Shown piece after piece: positions 1 through 11,429 of a stretch of DNA of 64,000 nt. A model generated the notes under the pieces. It did not search any database. It worked only from the letters and a program-made list of their open reading frames with translations, and was not told the DNA's origin. This DNA is from Punica granatum. Lineage: Eukaryota; Streptophyta; Magnoliopsida; Myrtales; Lythraceae. Position 1 is the first letter of the stretch. Each line of letters begins with the position of its first letter. The position numbers were made by a program, and so were the translations under genes. The stretch covers positions 62,001 to 126,000 of the forward strand of contig NC_045133.1 in assembly GCF_007655135.1 (NCBI RefSeq), written 5' to 3'.

Positions 1-3
1 CCG

Positions 4-635
4 TTGAAAGGTTTCCTGTTGCAAGATAAGTTTAGATGCTGCTGCAGTCTTACTGACAGAGTTAAAAAAGTATCCGAAAGCAATGGTCGAGCGATGTTTC
101 AGGACCTGGGCGGTGATGACAAGCGGCTGCAACAGCTCCTCTCTTGTATGAGGCTGTTATCTCAATGCTATCACGGCATGAAGATGAAACAAAAAAATTG
201 GAAGCATTATGATGATCGGTAATTGCCTGCCTGCATAGGAGATTATTTACCTTTTATCTAGATTAGTTAATATCATGAAGTAAAAAATTTATGTACATGC
301 AAGCATTCAGTATTGTTAGTTTTCCTTTCACTTGCCTTTCTCTTGACGAGACGAACATGCTCATTTAATTAATATCTATGCAGAATGCTCATATTGTTTC
401 CAATTGCAAAGAAAACAAGCAGCAATTTATTGTTCCTCGTTTTAATGGCTTCGACACTGAAGAGATTGCTAAAAGGACGAGGAACTTGATTCTTAATACG
501 ACCCTCTACTCCCTTGGCTTGTTGGCCCATATGTTTCTTGCTGAGCAAGTCATGGGCGTGCCATTCCATCTCCTTTTCCTTTCATATGCCCGATATGGTA
601 AACATCATTGGGGCAACATGAGAATTCATCCGTAA
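4..635 (+). other. Unassigned possible exons at the left edge
   Basis: Two open stretches lie on the plus strand: one at 4-222 (72 codons, rich in Lys, Gln and Cys) and one at 378-635 (85 codons). A pyrimidine-containing stretch ending in 'atgcag' at about 375-382 could be a splice acceptor for the second. The second stretch encodes a polar N-terminal half, then a hydrophobic segment around residues 40-70. I recognise no family. They may be the last exons of a gene that starts left of the window, or chance open frames. Real coding status is uncertain. Confidence 0.25.
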
Positions 636-1149
636 AATTAAAGTTTTAAAAGATTGATGAATCGGAAGATGAGCCGTTTCCACGTTCTGCTACAGATGGT
701 TTCTGCAGATATGTTGGGGGGAAATTAGAGAATGAAAGTGCTCTGAAAGTTGCAAGAAAGTCCGATGTTATATTTCATGATGACCTTCAAGACAGACCAT
801 CGTACAGAAAATGATGACCAACTAAGAGGATTCAAACAAGTTTTGTCATCCATACAGAATCTCTGTCGTTTCCGAATCATTATGGCTGACAAGCATTGAT
901 ACATGACGGAGGGCACAAGAAATGGATTTGTATTTGGTTTCTTCATTAACGACTAATCTTGTCGGTCTCAGTTTAGACATTCGACATGCTATGTGACCTG
1001 TACAATGTAAATTTGCCATCAAATGTACACGGATCACGATTTGTGGATCACGATTGGTGAATCGAGCAATGCAGGAGTTTCTTGGGAACGACTTGCTCTG
1101 GATTTGAAGACTTGAGGGGATGATTGGTCCAAGCGAAGAGTCGACGGGG

Positions 1150-2580
1150 TTAAAATTTGACGTTCTCCTTCAGGTAAGACACAATCTCTTGCTGCATTGA
1201 TACAGGTGAAATCGTAAGACAACTTAATCTGAAAGACCGACATGAGGAGACAATTTGTAGCATTAGACCAGGACATAAAATTTAAAGAGACCATTCCATG
1301 CGCATCGACTGCGAGAGATTCATTTGTCATTCGAAAAGAGGGATTCTTGATCTAAAGGCAGCATTCATCAGGCAATTGTTTTGAATCTTCAAAGTTTTTA
1401 TTTTCTCAGTAGATATCTCAGCATCTAATTGAGCGTATGGAGTTGGAAGGACACAGAAACATACAATCAAACATAGGAGGATGCAACTGGTGGCGCCGGG
1501 GAACACAGCATACCAGTAATTCAAGTGATGCAACTTGGCTGCATCGATGAATAGAATCGGCAAACTCGCAGCTGTGTTCGGTTCACCAAGAAATATTAAA
1601 ACTAAAGGCCATAAAATTGGAATCTAAATGGACAGTAGTATCAATGATCAATAATTGTATTAAAATGAGTTTACCAGGTGGATGAGTTGAGCGAGTGTAG
1701 ATCATGAAAGCTATTGATGCAGCAAGTGCAGTGGCTCTAGCGAGCCAGCCCGAGCCGAAGATGGTAAAAGTGAGAACTCCGATGGCGGCACACCCTACTT
1801 GAGCCATGAATATGTTATACTTCTGCAATGGAGTTAAGATGCAGATTAAGTTCGGGAGTAACATGGGAAATGAAAAACGACCTCTTCAGTATAGAACTCG
1901 GCGGTGTAGATTACCCGAGCGCCCGGGGAAGAAGGGGCAGTGAAGAGGACAGCGCAGACAGCTCCGAGGGGGGCAATCGTCATGGAAAGTCCTTTCGGCG
2001 CCAATATCTGGTCAATCTTCCCGAGCATGGCCATTGCAGCAAACGCCCCTGTAGTTTGTGCAGCAAGAAAAGAACCAAATCAATCAAACTATATCCTCCA
2101 ACAGTCCTCGACCAGAGGCCACACTACATTCTCGCGATGAAGACTCTTTAAGATCCATTCGGCAGCACGACGGAAGCTAAAAATGCGAAACCAAAAGGAC
2201 TTATTTACAAGTTCCACAACTGGCAAGCGATGAAAAGCCAAAAGCTTTTAAGCAGCGAGAGCTGCAGCGATAATCAAACCTGCAGCAGGCCAGAGAACAT
2301 CACTAAGAAGCGGTGCTGCAGCCGGCTTCTCGGGTTTCAAGCTGTCCCAGAAAGGAGCGCCAACGGCATTGCCCGAAGCCACAACTACCAGTCCTCCTCT
2401 TCTTATTCTTCCCTCTCCTCCAGTTATCGGGTTTAACCTCAACCTCAATCGGAGAGCTCTGTCCGACAAGGTCCCGCCTTTCCTGATGGCATTGCTGTGG
2501 CTGTACAGCACAGGAGGGGAGGAGGGCAGCTGCGTGTGCAGAGGCAACAGAGCCATGGAGGCGGCCATTGCCATATCCAA
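1150..2580 (-). CDS. NITR2;1: HPP-family chloroplast membrane protein, nitrite transporter NITR2;1-like
   Basis: Exons on the minus strand are 2580-2280, 2048-1915, 1822-1675, 1571-1465 and 1191-1150. All have GT..AG borders and matching phases, and they sum to 732 nt (243 aa). The first about 65 residues are rich in Ala, Ser, Leu and Arg without acidic runs, as in a chloroplast transit peptide. The body carries the HPP-family hallmarks: LAPKG, APLGAVCAVLF, GCAAIGVL, a THPP motif spanning the exon 3/4 junction, and FIDAAKLHHL, with about four hydrophobic helices. The protein ends in a short charged tail. HPP proteins of cyanobacteria and plant plastids transport nitrite across the chloroplast envelope, feeding nitrite reductase; that function is family knowledge. 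The start at 2580 is chosen because it gives the transit peptide. The plant-type length supports an intact gene. Confidence 0.9.
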
Positions 2581-4248
2581 GATTCAATCCAAGAAGAGTC
2601 TCAAGAGTCACGCAGAAAGGAAGAAAACTGTCAAGGAGATGAATACAGAGACAGATAAGAGTTGAAAAGGATGCCATTTTTTTTTTTTTGGGGCCGTGGA
2701 CTGAGTGACAGAGACCCTTGAAGGAGACGAAGGGCCAGTGGTCATTGGATGAGAAATTCCATTATCTCTGATTTAATTTAATTTTCAATCAATTAATTAA
2801 CAGACTAAATTATTTTCCTATGTCGTTTGTCCAATCTAAATTCAAGAAAAAATAATATGTCAAAGACCAGGCCAAAACAAAAAAAGGGGTTATGATTTGA
2901 AGACGTTGCCCAGGTAGCTTTTCATGTGCCCAAAGAGACCCATTCATTATTCAACGATAAGATAATATAATATCCGATAGGTATAGTTGATAAATTACGC
3001 TCTATGTAGTTTAACGTTTACATGTTGTGCAAGTCTAGAAACTCACTGGATCCACCGCATGGACATGGGCAAGTCGGCCGGCTAGTGTGAATATTATTTT
3101 CGACCAATAAACTGAAGATGGTCTTTTCAAAAAAACAAAAAGTTGGTATTTTTATACATAGCAATTAGTTGGGCGATGGGCTCTTGCAAGTTGCTATTAG
3201 GAGAGACATCCAACTTCTTCTTTGGTGTGTTGTCTCGGTAAAAAATAATTTGTTCTTTATTCGACTTAAATAATTTGCCCATTGTACCCCCAGCTACAAT
3301 GGGCTGGGGGTACAATGCTTGGATTAGATGAAAGTAGCATGAGTCAGCTTCGGTCGATCCCGAACTGACAGGAACTCCGGTCTTCAGTGCCTGTTATTTT
3401 TATTTTTATTTTTTGGATAAGTGGTGAATCTCATTAATATCGAAACGAGCATTTACAAGGGAAACCACTCATCCGAGTACAATTGACATCAACTTAACAG
3501 AACTTATAATCCTAAAGCTCGAGCTATGGAAGAAGTGGCTATCTTACACTCAACTTTAGGAATAGAAAGTATTTTAGATCTAAGCATATCAATATATCGA
3601 TGAATCAACTCCGCAATACCAATCACTGCTTTTTGGGAAAATCCTAACGTTCCTTTCCCTCCAAGCCTGTTATCGTTTTCAGGTCTACATATACCTGGCC
3701 TGCTCCGTATTCATAGTCGGAGAGACCAGGTTCACCCCTCATCGCCATTCATGATCCTGCTCGGACCCGTATGGCAGCCCCGTGTAATCAATGCGCGACG
3801 ATATTGTCCTGTAATTATCCCCTTGCAGTCAAGATGGATGGGTGAGGTTTTCATTCTTTTCGAGAGGAAATGCTTCATTCTGAAATCCTCAGCCAGGGTC
3901 AAGGTCTCCAACGTAAAATCGAGCAGAGTTCTTAACATTTTCATAGTTTTTTTTCTTTTTTCAAGCGTACTGGCGCACCGAGTTCTTGAAGCCTTCCAGG
4001 AATACTTCAAAAGACCCAAAAAGAACTCAGCAAAAAAAAACCAAAGTTGTAACCAGAAACCTTCTTCTGATAATAGCAAAGCTGAAAAGCACGCCGGACT
4101 TGGGTATAAAAATTTCATATACATGCCCCAAGGGGAGGGGATCTGAACAATCATAGATCATCGCACAATCAGTTCGCTTACATTCCAGTAGAATGGAAAA
4201 GACGTTGGAAGATCCATTACGTCATTAGAATCCTGAGTTTGAGTCACT
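2581..4248. other. Intergenic spacer with promoter of the HPP gene
   Basis: No convincing gene is seen. The first about 300 bases must contain the 5' UTR and promoter of the minus-strand HPP gene. A T-run lies at 2678-2690. From about 3395 to 3680 there is a stretch with the low-complexity look of a degraded non-LTR element. The open frames at 3732-4154 on both strands have no recognisable motif. The final part carries the 3' UTR of the receptor kinase ending at 4249. Confidence 0.5.
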
Positions 4249-7200
4249 TCAACTGTAGTCTGAATGTGACTCGTAGAAGTCGCTCGGGCAGGGAGACAAG
4301 ACTTCTTGCTCGAGCAGCTGCAGCACCTGGTTCATTGAAGGCCGTTCTTCTGGGTTCGCGTCGGTGCACCTGGCAGCTATATCGAGGACCGCTTCCACAG
4401 TTTCTGGGTCCGCGCCGGTGCATCTCTCATCAACCATGTCATCCAATTGATTCTCTCGCAACAGAGTGTTCATCTGCAAGTGGAAATTGCAATTTGACCT
4501 CAAGAACTGCTAGCCTTACTACATGCAACGTTCTAATAAAATTGAGGAAAAAGATTCTCAAGACATACCCAACCAACAACGTTTAAGCCCTTCTTTACAA
4601 AACACGGATCAGTTGGCCTCTTTCCAGCAACAATCTCCAGTAACAGGACCCCAAAGCTGTACACATCGGATTTCTCCGTTGCTATCCCACTTTGCAGATA
4701 TTCTGCATTTACAAACCAATTCAACAATTAGCAAAGGCCACTGAGAGGCGCAGTTTCAAGATAAAAGATTGTCTAATACTTCTGCAGAAATTAAACAGCA
4801 AGATAGTTTTATTCGCTAACCTGGAGCCAAGTAGCCAAAGGTACCAGCAACTACAGTTGTCACGTGGGCATCCTCATCAACCAGAAGCTTCGCGAGACCA
4901 AAGTCGGAGACGTGGGGTTCAAAGTTCTCATCCAAAAGGATGTTGCTCGACTTTATATCCCGATGAACAATCTTAGGACTACAGTCATGGTGCAAATAAG
5001 CAAGCCCACGAGCAGAACCCAGAGCAATCTTTAGTCGTGTGCTCCAGTTTAAGGCACAATCCTTACTTTGATCTAAGATTAGTAAACAGAAACAAGACAA
5101 TTCAGAATGACTAGATAAGCCAAATTAAGACAGGACGATATTAGCAGACCATTTGTCACCATAGAATTTCCCTCATCATTAAAGATACAGGGGCTCAAAA
5201 ACTAACCATCGTGCAAGAGGTCATCTAAGCTCCCCATGGCTAAATAGTCATAGATAAGAAGCTTTGATGCGGGAAGTCTGCAGTATCCTCGCAAGTTCAC
5301 TAAGTTTATGTGCTTGATGCTGCCCAAGATCTCCAACTCCCTCTCAAACACCTGATTGGATCCTTCCCGACTTCTGTCTATCCTTTTAACAGCAAAAGTT
5401 CCACAATCGTTCATCACCATCCTGTACACTGTCCCGAATCCTCCAGATCCCACAACATCCTCATCGTCAAGGGACTCCAGCTTCTCAATGATCTCACATG
5501 AAGGGTAAGGCATGTCTCCATGAAAAGTAATGAGCTTTGTGCCTGTGAGGAATGCAGTTTTTAGTTTATGATTGAGAAGTTGAATAACTAACCCGGTGTT
5601 GAATTTTGGAGAAATGAGTTGAATTACTTGTTTCTGGTTCAACTTGCTTTTTGACTTCGGTATATCTCTTAGCAGCTCTTTCCTTCTTTGCTAGCAAACA
5701 AATCCATAGGAATGCCAAAACAATAACTAATGCAATGCCCATGGTGGACATTGCGCCGATTACCACACCCTTTATGTAATGTGAGGATCTCTTTGCCGGG
5801 ACTGCAAAATTATTGACAAAAATTGAAAATTTTAAAAAAAATTAATAAAAGGTGCTAGAAGTTTGGTATTAAATTGTCCGTCAATATGTGAATGTAAAAC
5901 GTGATTTAAGGCTAACCTGCTGCTTCATCACTTGACGCATGGGGTAGAACAACGGGGAATCCCATTGAGGTCCTACATGGCTTCTGCACTTGTTGCCCAC
6001 AAAGATCTAAATTTCCAATGAACCTGGAAGGAAATTATCAAGGAAATATTAATAGAACCCTGAAGTAAATGTTGGTTCAATTTCTGAGGCTCAGGGCACT
6101 TACGAGCTGCGTCCAAAAGTGCTTAGAACTCCAACATCAGGGATTTCACCAGAAAAGAAGTTTGTTGACAGGTTCCTAAAGTTGAGTGGAGACAAATGAA
6201 AACAATCACCAAGGTAAGAGAATATGCTAGTTGAAATTTCGGGAAATTAAGGTTAAGCACAAGGAAGGATATACTTACAAATGGCGAAGTCGTGTGAGCC
6301 GGCCTATGGATGATGGTATTGCACCTTTTAGCGAGTTGCTTGATAAATCCCTGCATTAATGCTCTAAGGTTAGAGGATTATCACAGAACATATTTTCACT
6401 TTCATGAGGAATTACTCATTGATGACCAGTTCGTCAGTGTGTAATCGTGCATTCCCGAAACAACTTAGTGTGCACGAATAGAGAATTTACATGATGGTGA
6501 GGTGAGAAAGGTTTCCAATGGCAGAAGGAATGCCTCCTTGGAGATAATTAGCTCTCAAGTACCTAAAGATTCGCCCAAAATCAAGTCCATGAATGATAAT
6601 TCAATGCCTGAGGAATCAGCCATCGAGTCAAAAGGAAAACCAAAACTTCTCAGCAGTTATAAAGTTTCGAGAAGTAAATGTGCTCACAAGGCTCTCAGGT
6701 CGGTGCAGTTTGTAATCTCATTAGGAATGACCCCGTGCAAACTGTTTTGGTGAAGTGCCCTGAATTACCAAAAGAGGAAAGACGATTACTTCTTCTAATG
6801 CATTACTTATCAGGGATGAACAAAGAGATCAGTATTGAGCTTACAGCCTCTGCAATCTACTGAGTCTACCGATGCTGGGAGATATGATCCCTCCGAGTTG
6901 CATATACGGGAGATTTCTGAAGACCCACATCAAGAAACATCATTTCAGACTCAAAATAGTGCCAAACGATAAGCGAAAAGAGGAAGCACGCTGCAAGTAA
7001 TTCTACATGGATTGGACCCTTTGGTCATCAGGATAGCACGAAATGCCAGTCCATCCGCAAGGAGAGTCATCAAGAGCTTGCCAGTTGCTGAGGATGTTCT
7101 TGGTGTCGTTTAAAGTGCTCTTGAATTCCAACAATGCAATGCCTACAAAACAGAGACCACGACATAAGAGCACAAAACCAATACGGAGTGCCCCGGCAGC

Positions 7201-7705
7201 AAAATTACTTACATTTCAACAACATATGTAATGGCCACAAATCAAAGACCAGACAGAAGAAATGAAGCTGACAGAAGGAAAACCTAGACACCTTCTTAGG
7301 CCAAGAGGCCTAAAGTTGTAAACTTGAGCTTCAGGACACCAAATTTGTCAGCAGAATGTGCAGACAAAGAATACAACAGTGGCCAACAATCTTCTAACGT
7401 CAAAGATTTAGAACTCGGGTTGACTGCTCTCTACTTAATAAAGCCCAAAAGTTCACTCTTTGATGTGATGCTTCCACTTTATGAGCTCAAATCCAGCAAA
7501 AGGAGGGAACTTTGGACCCGATTCCGCCACCCTTTGTCCTCCAATTTCTTTCTAAGCAACGAAACAGAACTGTACAGCAGAATGAACTCAAAGACATGAT
7601 AATGGAGCTGCTCCTACCATCTGGGGTCAAAGCGACGGAGCCAGAGCTGAAGAGGGCAGCCGCGATAACCACTGAAAGAGCCGAAAGCAGCAGACCTAGG
7701 TTCAT
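4249..7705 (-). CDS. Leucine-rich-repeat receptor-like kinase, At5g62710 type
   Basis: Thirteen exons on the minus strand: 7705-7618, 7142-7007, 6916-6845, 6759-6688, 6562-6491, 6350-6279, 6175-6104, 6023-5917, 5801-5628, 5542-5207, 5072-4821, 4702-4569 and 4473-4249. Phases agree throughout and the total is 1,812 nt (603 aa). Order of parts: signal peptide (residues 1-25), LRRNT_2 cap with the CGWTGISC motif, five LRRs each encoded by a 72-nt exon, a juxtamembrane Cys pair (LCGQQ), one membrane helix, then a kinase domain. The kinase shows the glycine loop GSGGFGTV, the VAIK-type lysine in [13 protein letters not shown] in the catalytic loop, DFG and the APE-like segment. HRDIK and DFG are intact, so it looks catalytically competent. 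This is LRR subfamily XIII (FEI-like); the closest remembered match is At5g62710. An upstream in-frame ATG exists at 7783, but the start at 7705 places the signal peptide first. The ligand is unknown. Confidence 0.93.
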
Positions 7706-9689
7706 GTCTTGGATCTCAGATGAAGATGGAGTGCCTGCTCTGGGTTGTTGTTGCAGAGCTCTGAGCTCACTCCACCACTGCACCTTTTAGTTAAACAAAG
7801 TGGGAGGGGCACTTTCAAAGTGAGATAATTACAGTGGTTTGAGTGGGGTGCTGGGGAGAAGCGATGATGGTGGTGGTAGGAGGGAGGTTTAGAGGGAGAA
7901 AAGCTAATAATTAAAGCCAGTGCACGAAGAGAGAGAGAGAGACTGAAAAACATTTCCCTCTGTTTTTTTTCCCCCCTCTTTTGGTTGGACCAGAGAGAGA
8001 CAGACATGGGTCATGGAAAGGACAAGAAATTTGAAAGTCTGGGCATCGATTGATGTGCAGAGGAAAGAGGAAGTAGCCGTTGCCCCATCGATTACATTAA
8101 GACAAACACAAACCAGAAATTTATGTCAGTTGGAAAATTAATGGAAGCTTCAAACCTTCTTTTTTTTTCCTTTCTAGAACAAGGATTAGTTGGTCATCCT
8201 TTGTCAATTATTTCTCAGAGTATAATAACCTTTGAAAAGAGACATACATGATCCAAGATTCATCATCCACTTCTTCTCGAAAATAATCCGGTAATGATCG
8301 AATCGATACGATTACCATCCTTATGCACTCTGTATTGAGAGGATTAGTTCATGAGTGTGTAACTAATATGCTAAAAATACAGGTGGGCAAGGACAAATCT
8401 AGGATTTTGGTCGAGGGGATTTTTGGGAGGCAAATAAACCACTTGATTTCGATAGGAAATGTGGCGTTGATATCTAAAACTATATTGTAATATAAGCAAC
8501 TTTCCCGGATAACGTAAAACTGATCATGCAAATCATATTTATGGCAGCCAAATGCCTTCGAATTTTTACTATTTTTCAAAATGTGTGATCAAACATAGAT
8601 TTGACTTAAAGACCCATGCACTTTTTGATAATTAAGTTACACTCAATTGGATTAGATTGAGGGGTGGGCCTCAATTGGGCCTAATATTTTTTGCAAAAAA
8701 AAAAAAGTGATGCAGATTGTAATGGTCAGATTCAGTCTGATTCTGACAATAAAAAATGAAAAGTTGAAATCAAAAAGTGTCAATTCGAAAAGGAGAGGGA
8801 GTATACTGATTACTGGGTCTGTTGTTCCTATTCAAAGTTTCCTTTTTCTTTTTTGCTTTTCTTTTTTTTTTTACTGAATTTACCTGAAAAGAGGGAAAAA
8901 TCACTCTCTTTTTTTTTTTTCACTGAAAAGCCCAAGTAAAATCTGGCCCACGTTAGATATTCAAAGATTCGATCAGAGCACCCAATCCCCGTTTTTCTGA
9001 ACGGCTTTGTCCTACTAACAGTATAAAATTAATTAATCAAAAAGAAAAACTACTCTGACAAATATAAATTAAGAAGCCACCCCCCAGCCAATACCATAAG
9101 CCTACTGGAAAATAAACAAGTAAACAAATAAAAAAACAAAATCAATTTGCAACAACATTGAACTTTAATGTTGTTTCCTCTGCTACAATGGAAATGGAAG
9201 GGGACTCGAACCAAATGGGAACTCTCTTGATTTAATCCAATTATTCTATAGATGTAATTTATAGGACAGATGGAAATGGAAAAAATTGGAGATCCTTTTT
9301 TTTTTTTTTGAAAAGTTTGGAGCTTAATATTCTTCTAAAATTTATTTGTTATAAGGAGGCTTTTTTTTTTTTTTTTGAGATTTCAACTAATTAAAATTAG
9401 TTGACAGCGGACTACTAGTGTAAGTACAGTTTTGAATCTTTCACGTGGACGAACTTGGCCGCCGAGAGTATTTTTTAGATAGGTTAAAGTCGGCGCTTAA
9501 GCAAGGATTAGTTGGCAGATTAAAGACAGCTCGCAGTCTAATTAAAAAAATTACATTAAGATAGTTTAAGGAGCTGATTTTTCAATGAAGAAAGATTGGG
9601 GCGGAAAGTGTAAAAGAACCAAAGTTTTGGGGAGTGAAATGGGAATTTTCGCTTTTTCTTCGTCTTCTTCCTCAGCTCAAACTAGGGTT
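7706..9689. other. Intergenic spacer and receptor-kinase promoter
   Basis: No gene is recognised. The region 7706-8010 holds the 5' UTR of the receptor kinase, with a (GA)n/(CT)n stretch at about 7929-7945. The rest is AT-rich with several T homopolymers (8162-8170, 8864-8873, 8911-8921, 9297-9310, 9362-9377). The open frame at 8349-8579 (minus) has no recognisable domain. Confidence 0.5.
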
Positions 9690-10315
9690 TAAACCAAGAC
9701 ATGTTGACCTTGTCTACTCTGGTCAACGGGCTCTGCATTCTGGGGAAGCTTTCTAGAGCTGTACAGTTGGTTGATGCTATGGAAGACCCAATGCAAGATT
9801 ATGTATTTTGAATAGCTTGAAAAGGGCTTCATTCCAAAGGTAACAACGTGCAACATGCAGGCTCCGGGGGATGTTTTCAAGGAGATGCAAGGTTCTATTC
9901 GCCTTTGGAACGTTCAAACCTATGCTATCCTCTTGGACAGATATCGTAAAGACGATCGTCTCAACAGGATCGAGGGGTCAGTCCCGGCATTGCGATCTAC
10001 AATGTCCTCATAATATAAATGGAATGTGCAATATCAGGAAACTTGAAAATGCCGAGAGACTCTTTAGAACTATGCTCGGCAAAGGATGTTAGCCTAATGT
10101 TGCGACGTTTGCCACGCTCATAAATGGATTATGTAAGGAACGGTATGTAATGAGGCCTGAAAGTTGCTCCACGAAATGCGACAAAACGGATGTTCCCTGA
10201 CTGTTACCGCTTTGAACATTTTAATCCAGGCTTCTCTTAAGAATAATGAAGAGTTGGCCGCTCTTTAGTTTCTTCATAAATTACGTGGTAGTGGCTTTAC
10301 TGTAGATTTATCGAA
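9690..10315 (+). pseudogene. Pentatricopeptide-repeat (PPR) protein pseudogene
   Basis: Translating short stretches in shifting plus-strand frames gives successive P-type PPR motifs. Around 9704-9790 one reads TLSTLVNGLC followed by GKLSRAVQL; around 9905-9950 VQTYAILLDRY; around 10030-10085 a motif with KLENAERLF; around 10093-10140 PNVATFATLINGLCK; and around 10200-10310 a last repeat ending with LHKLRGSGF. The pieces are interrupted by stop codons (for example TAG at 10090-10092) and by frameshifts, and no start codon leads into a complete frame. PPR proteins bind organelle RNA, but this copy cannot make one. The length corresponds to about five repeats. It looks like an old degraded RFL-type or organellar PPR fragment. 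Confidence 0.75.
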
Positions 10316-11429
10316 TCGATACGAACAACCTAACATTTATGAAATAGATTCTATATATTCCTTTCTCTACTTTGCGAGGTGCTCGTATATAACACGTTTA
10401 AGTTGCTTGTTTGTTGATTTAAAAGTGTTGATTATTGCAAAATTTATCTAATATCAATATATTCGCCGTCGAGGAAATGCGAAATTTGTGATTAAAAAGA
10501 TCATTGGCCTGAATGTTGCTTCTGCAAGAAGAAAGCTGCTACACGGTATGAAAGCGAATTTGATTAGGTTCTGCTGAAGGCAATCTCTGCGCTGCTTGCC
10601 AGTTTCGGGTTAGAACATCTCGCTACCAGTTGTCTGCAGATGTCTAGAGTTGCCAGTTTCTGATCACCAACGCCTGTTTCTGTCTGAAGAACAGTTTACA
10701 TTATTTGCAGAAAAACACTTGAAGCTCATCGTTTCTTTTAGTCCAAAGGTCACAAACATGTTTTGACATCAACCCAACAAAGCACCAGTCGCTCGTGAAG
10801 TATACACTGTTGTACTTAGAATTTTGATGGCCGGACAAAGAGATGCTGTATTAGTCCCGGAACATTGGCTAACACGTTTAAATTGATGAAATCATTGGGA
10901 ATCTGGGATGATTGAGGATTTTGAAGTACCAGAGGAAGGAAAGGAACTCTGCCGAAGAATGGAAGGCTCCATACAACCTGAAGGAGGCCTCAGGTCGCAA
11001 CCATTCACTTAGTCGAGCTTTGACGGGCAACATATAGCTGCAGATTGTTCCACCATGACGGACACCACAGTCCTGAGGATCAATTTTCAGGTTACCAGGT
11101 TCACCCCAAAACAATAAGTTTAGTACATCTTTCCAGCCGGAAAAAAAAAAAACCCTATTTCCCTCTTTTTTTTCTTTTATAACATGTATGTTGCATGGTC
11201 ACAAAATTCATGCGTGTTAGAATGCGTAAAAGGAAAAGGGTTAGTACAACGTAAGATTAGGACCAGAATTCTTAACAAACTCACTGAAAATGTAAAGCTT
11301 TTTTCTCTGTCTTCCTTCTTCATCATATAAGCAGGAGCTTTGGAGCAGAAACTTGATCTCAAGCGAAAATGAAGAGCAGAATTTTGATCGTTCTCTTGTG
11401 AAACTTGAACAGTCCGGTTTGCGAAAGCA
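10316..11429. other. Spacer upstream of the first NPF copy
   Basis: A minus-strand open frame at 10878-11114 (78 codons, Trp- and Cys-containing) has no family I recognise. The stretch at 11140-11175 has A- and T-rich runs. Nothing else supports a gene; the last 100 bases would be the leader of the broken NPF gene. Confidence 0.35.

Noticed and set aside
7706..7783. An upstream start (ATG at 7783) for the receptor kinase
   Set aside because: It would put 26 polar residues before the signal peptide; the ATG at 7705 gives a normal signal sequence and family length.
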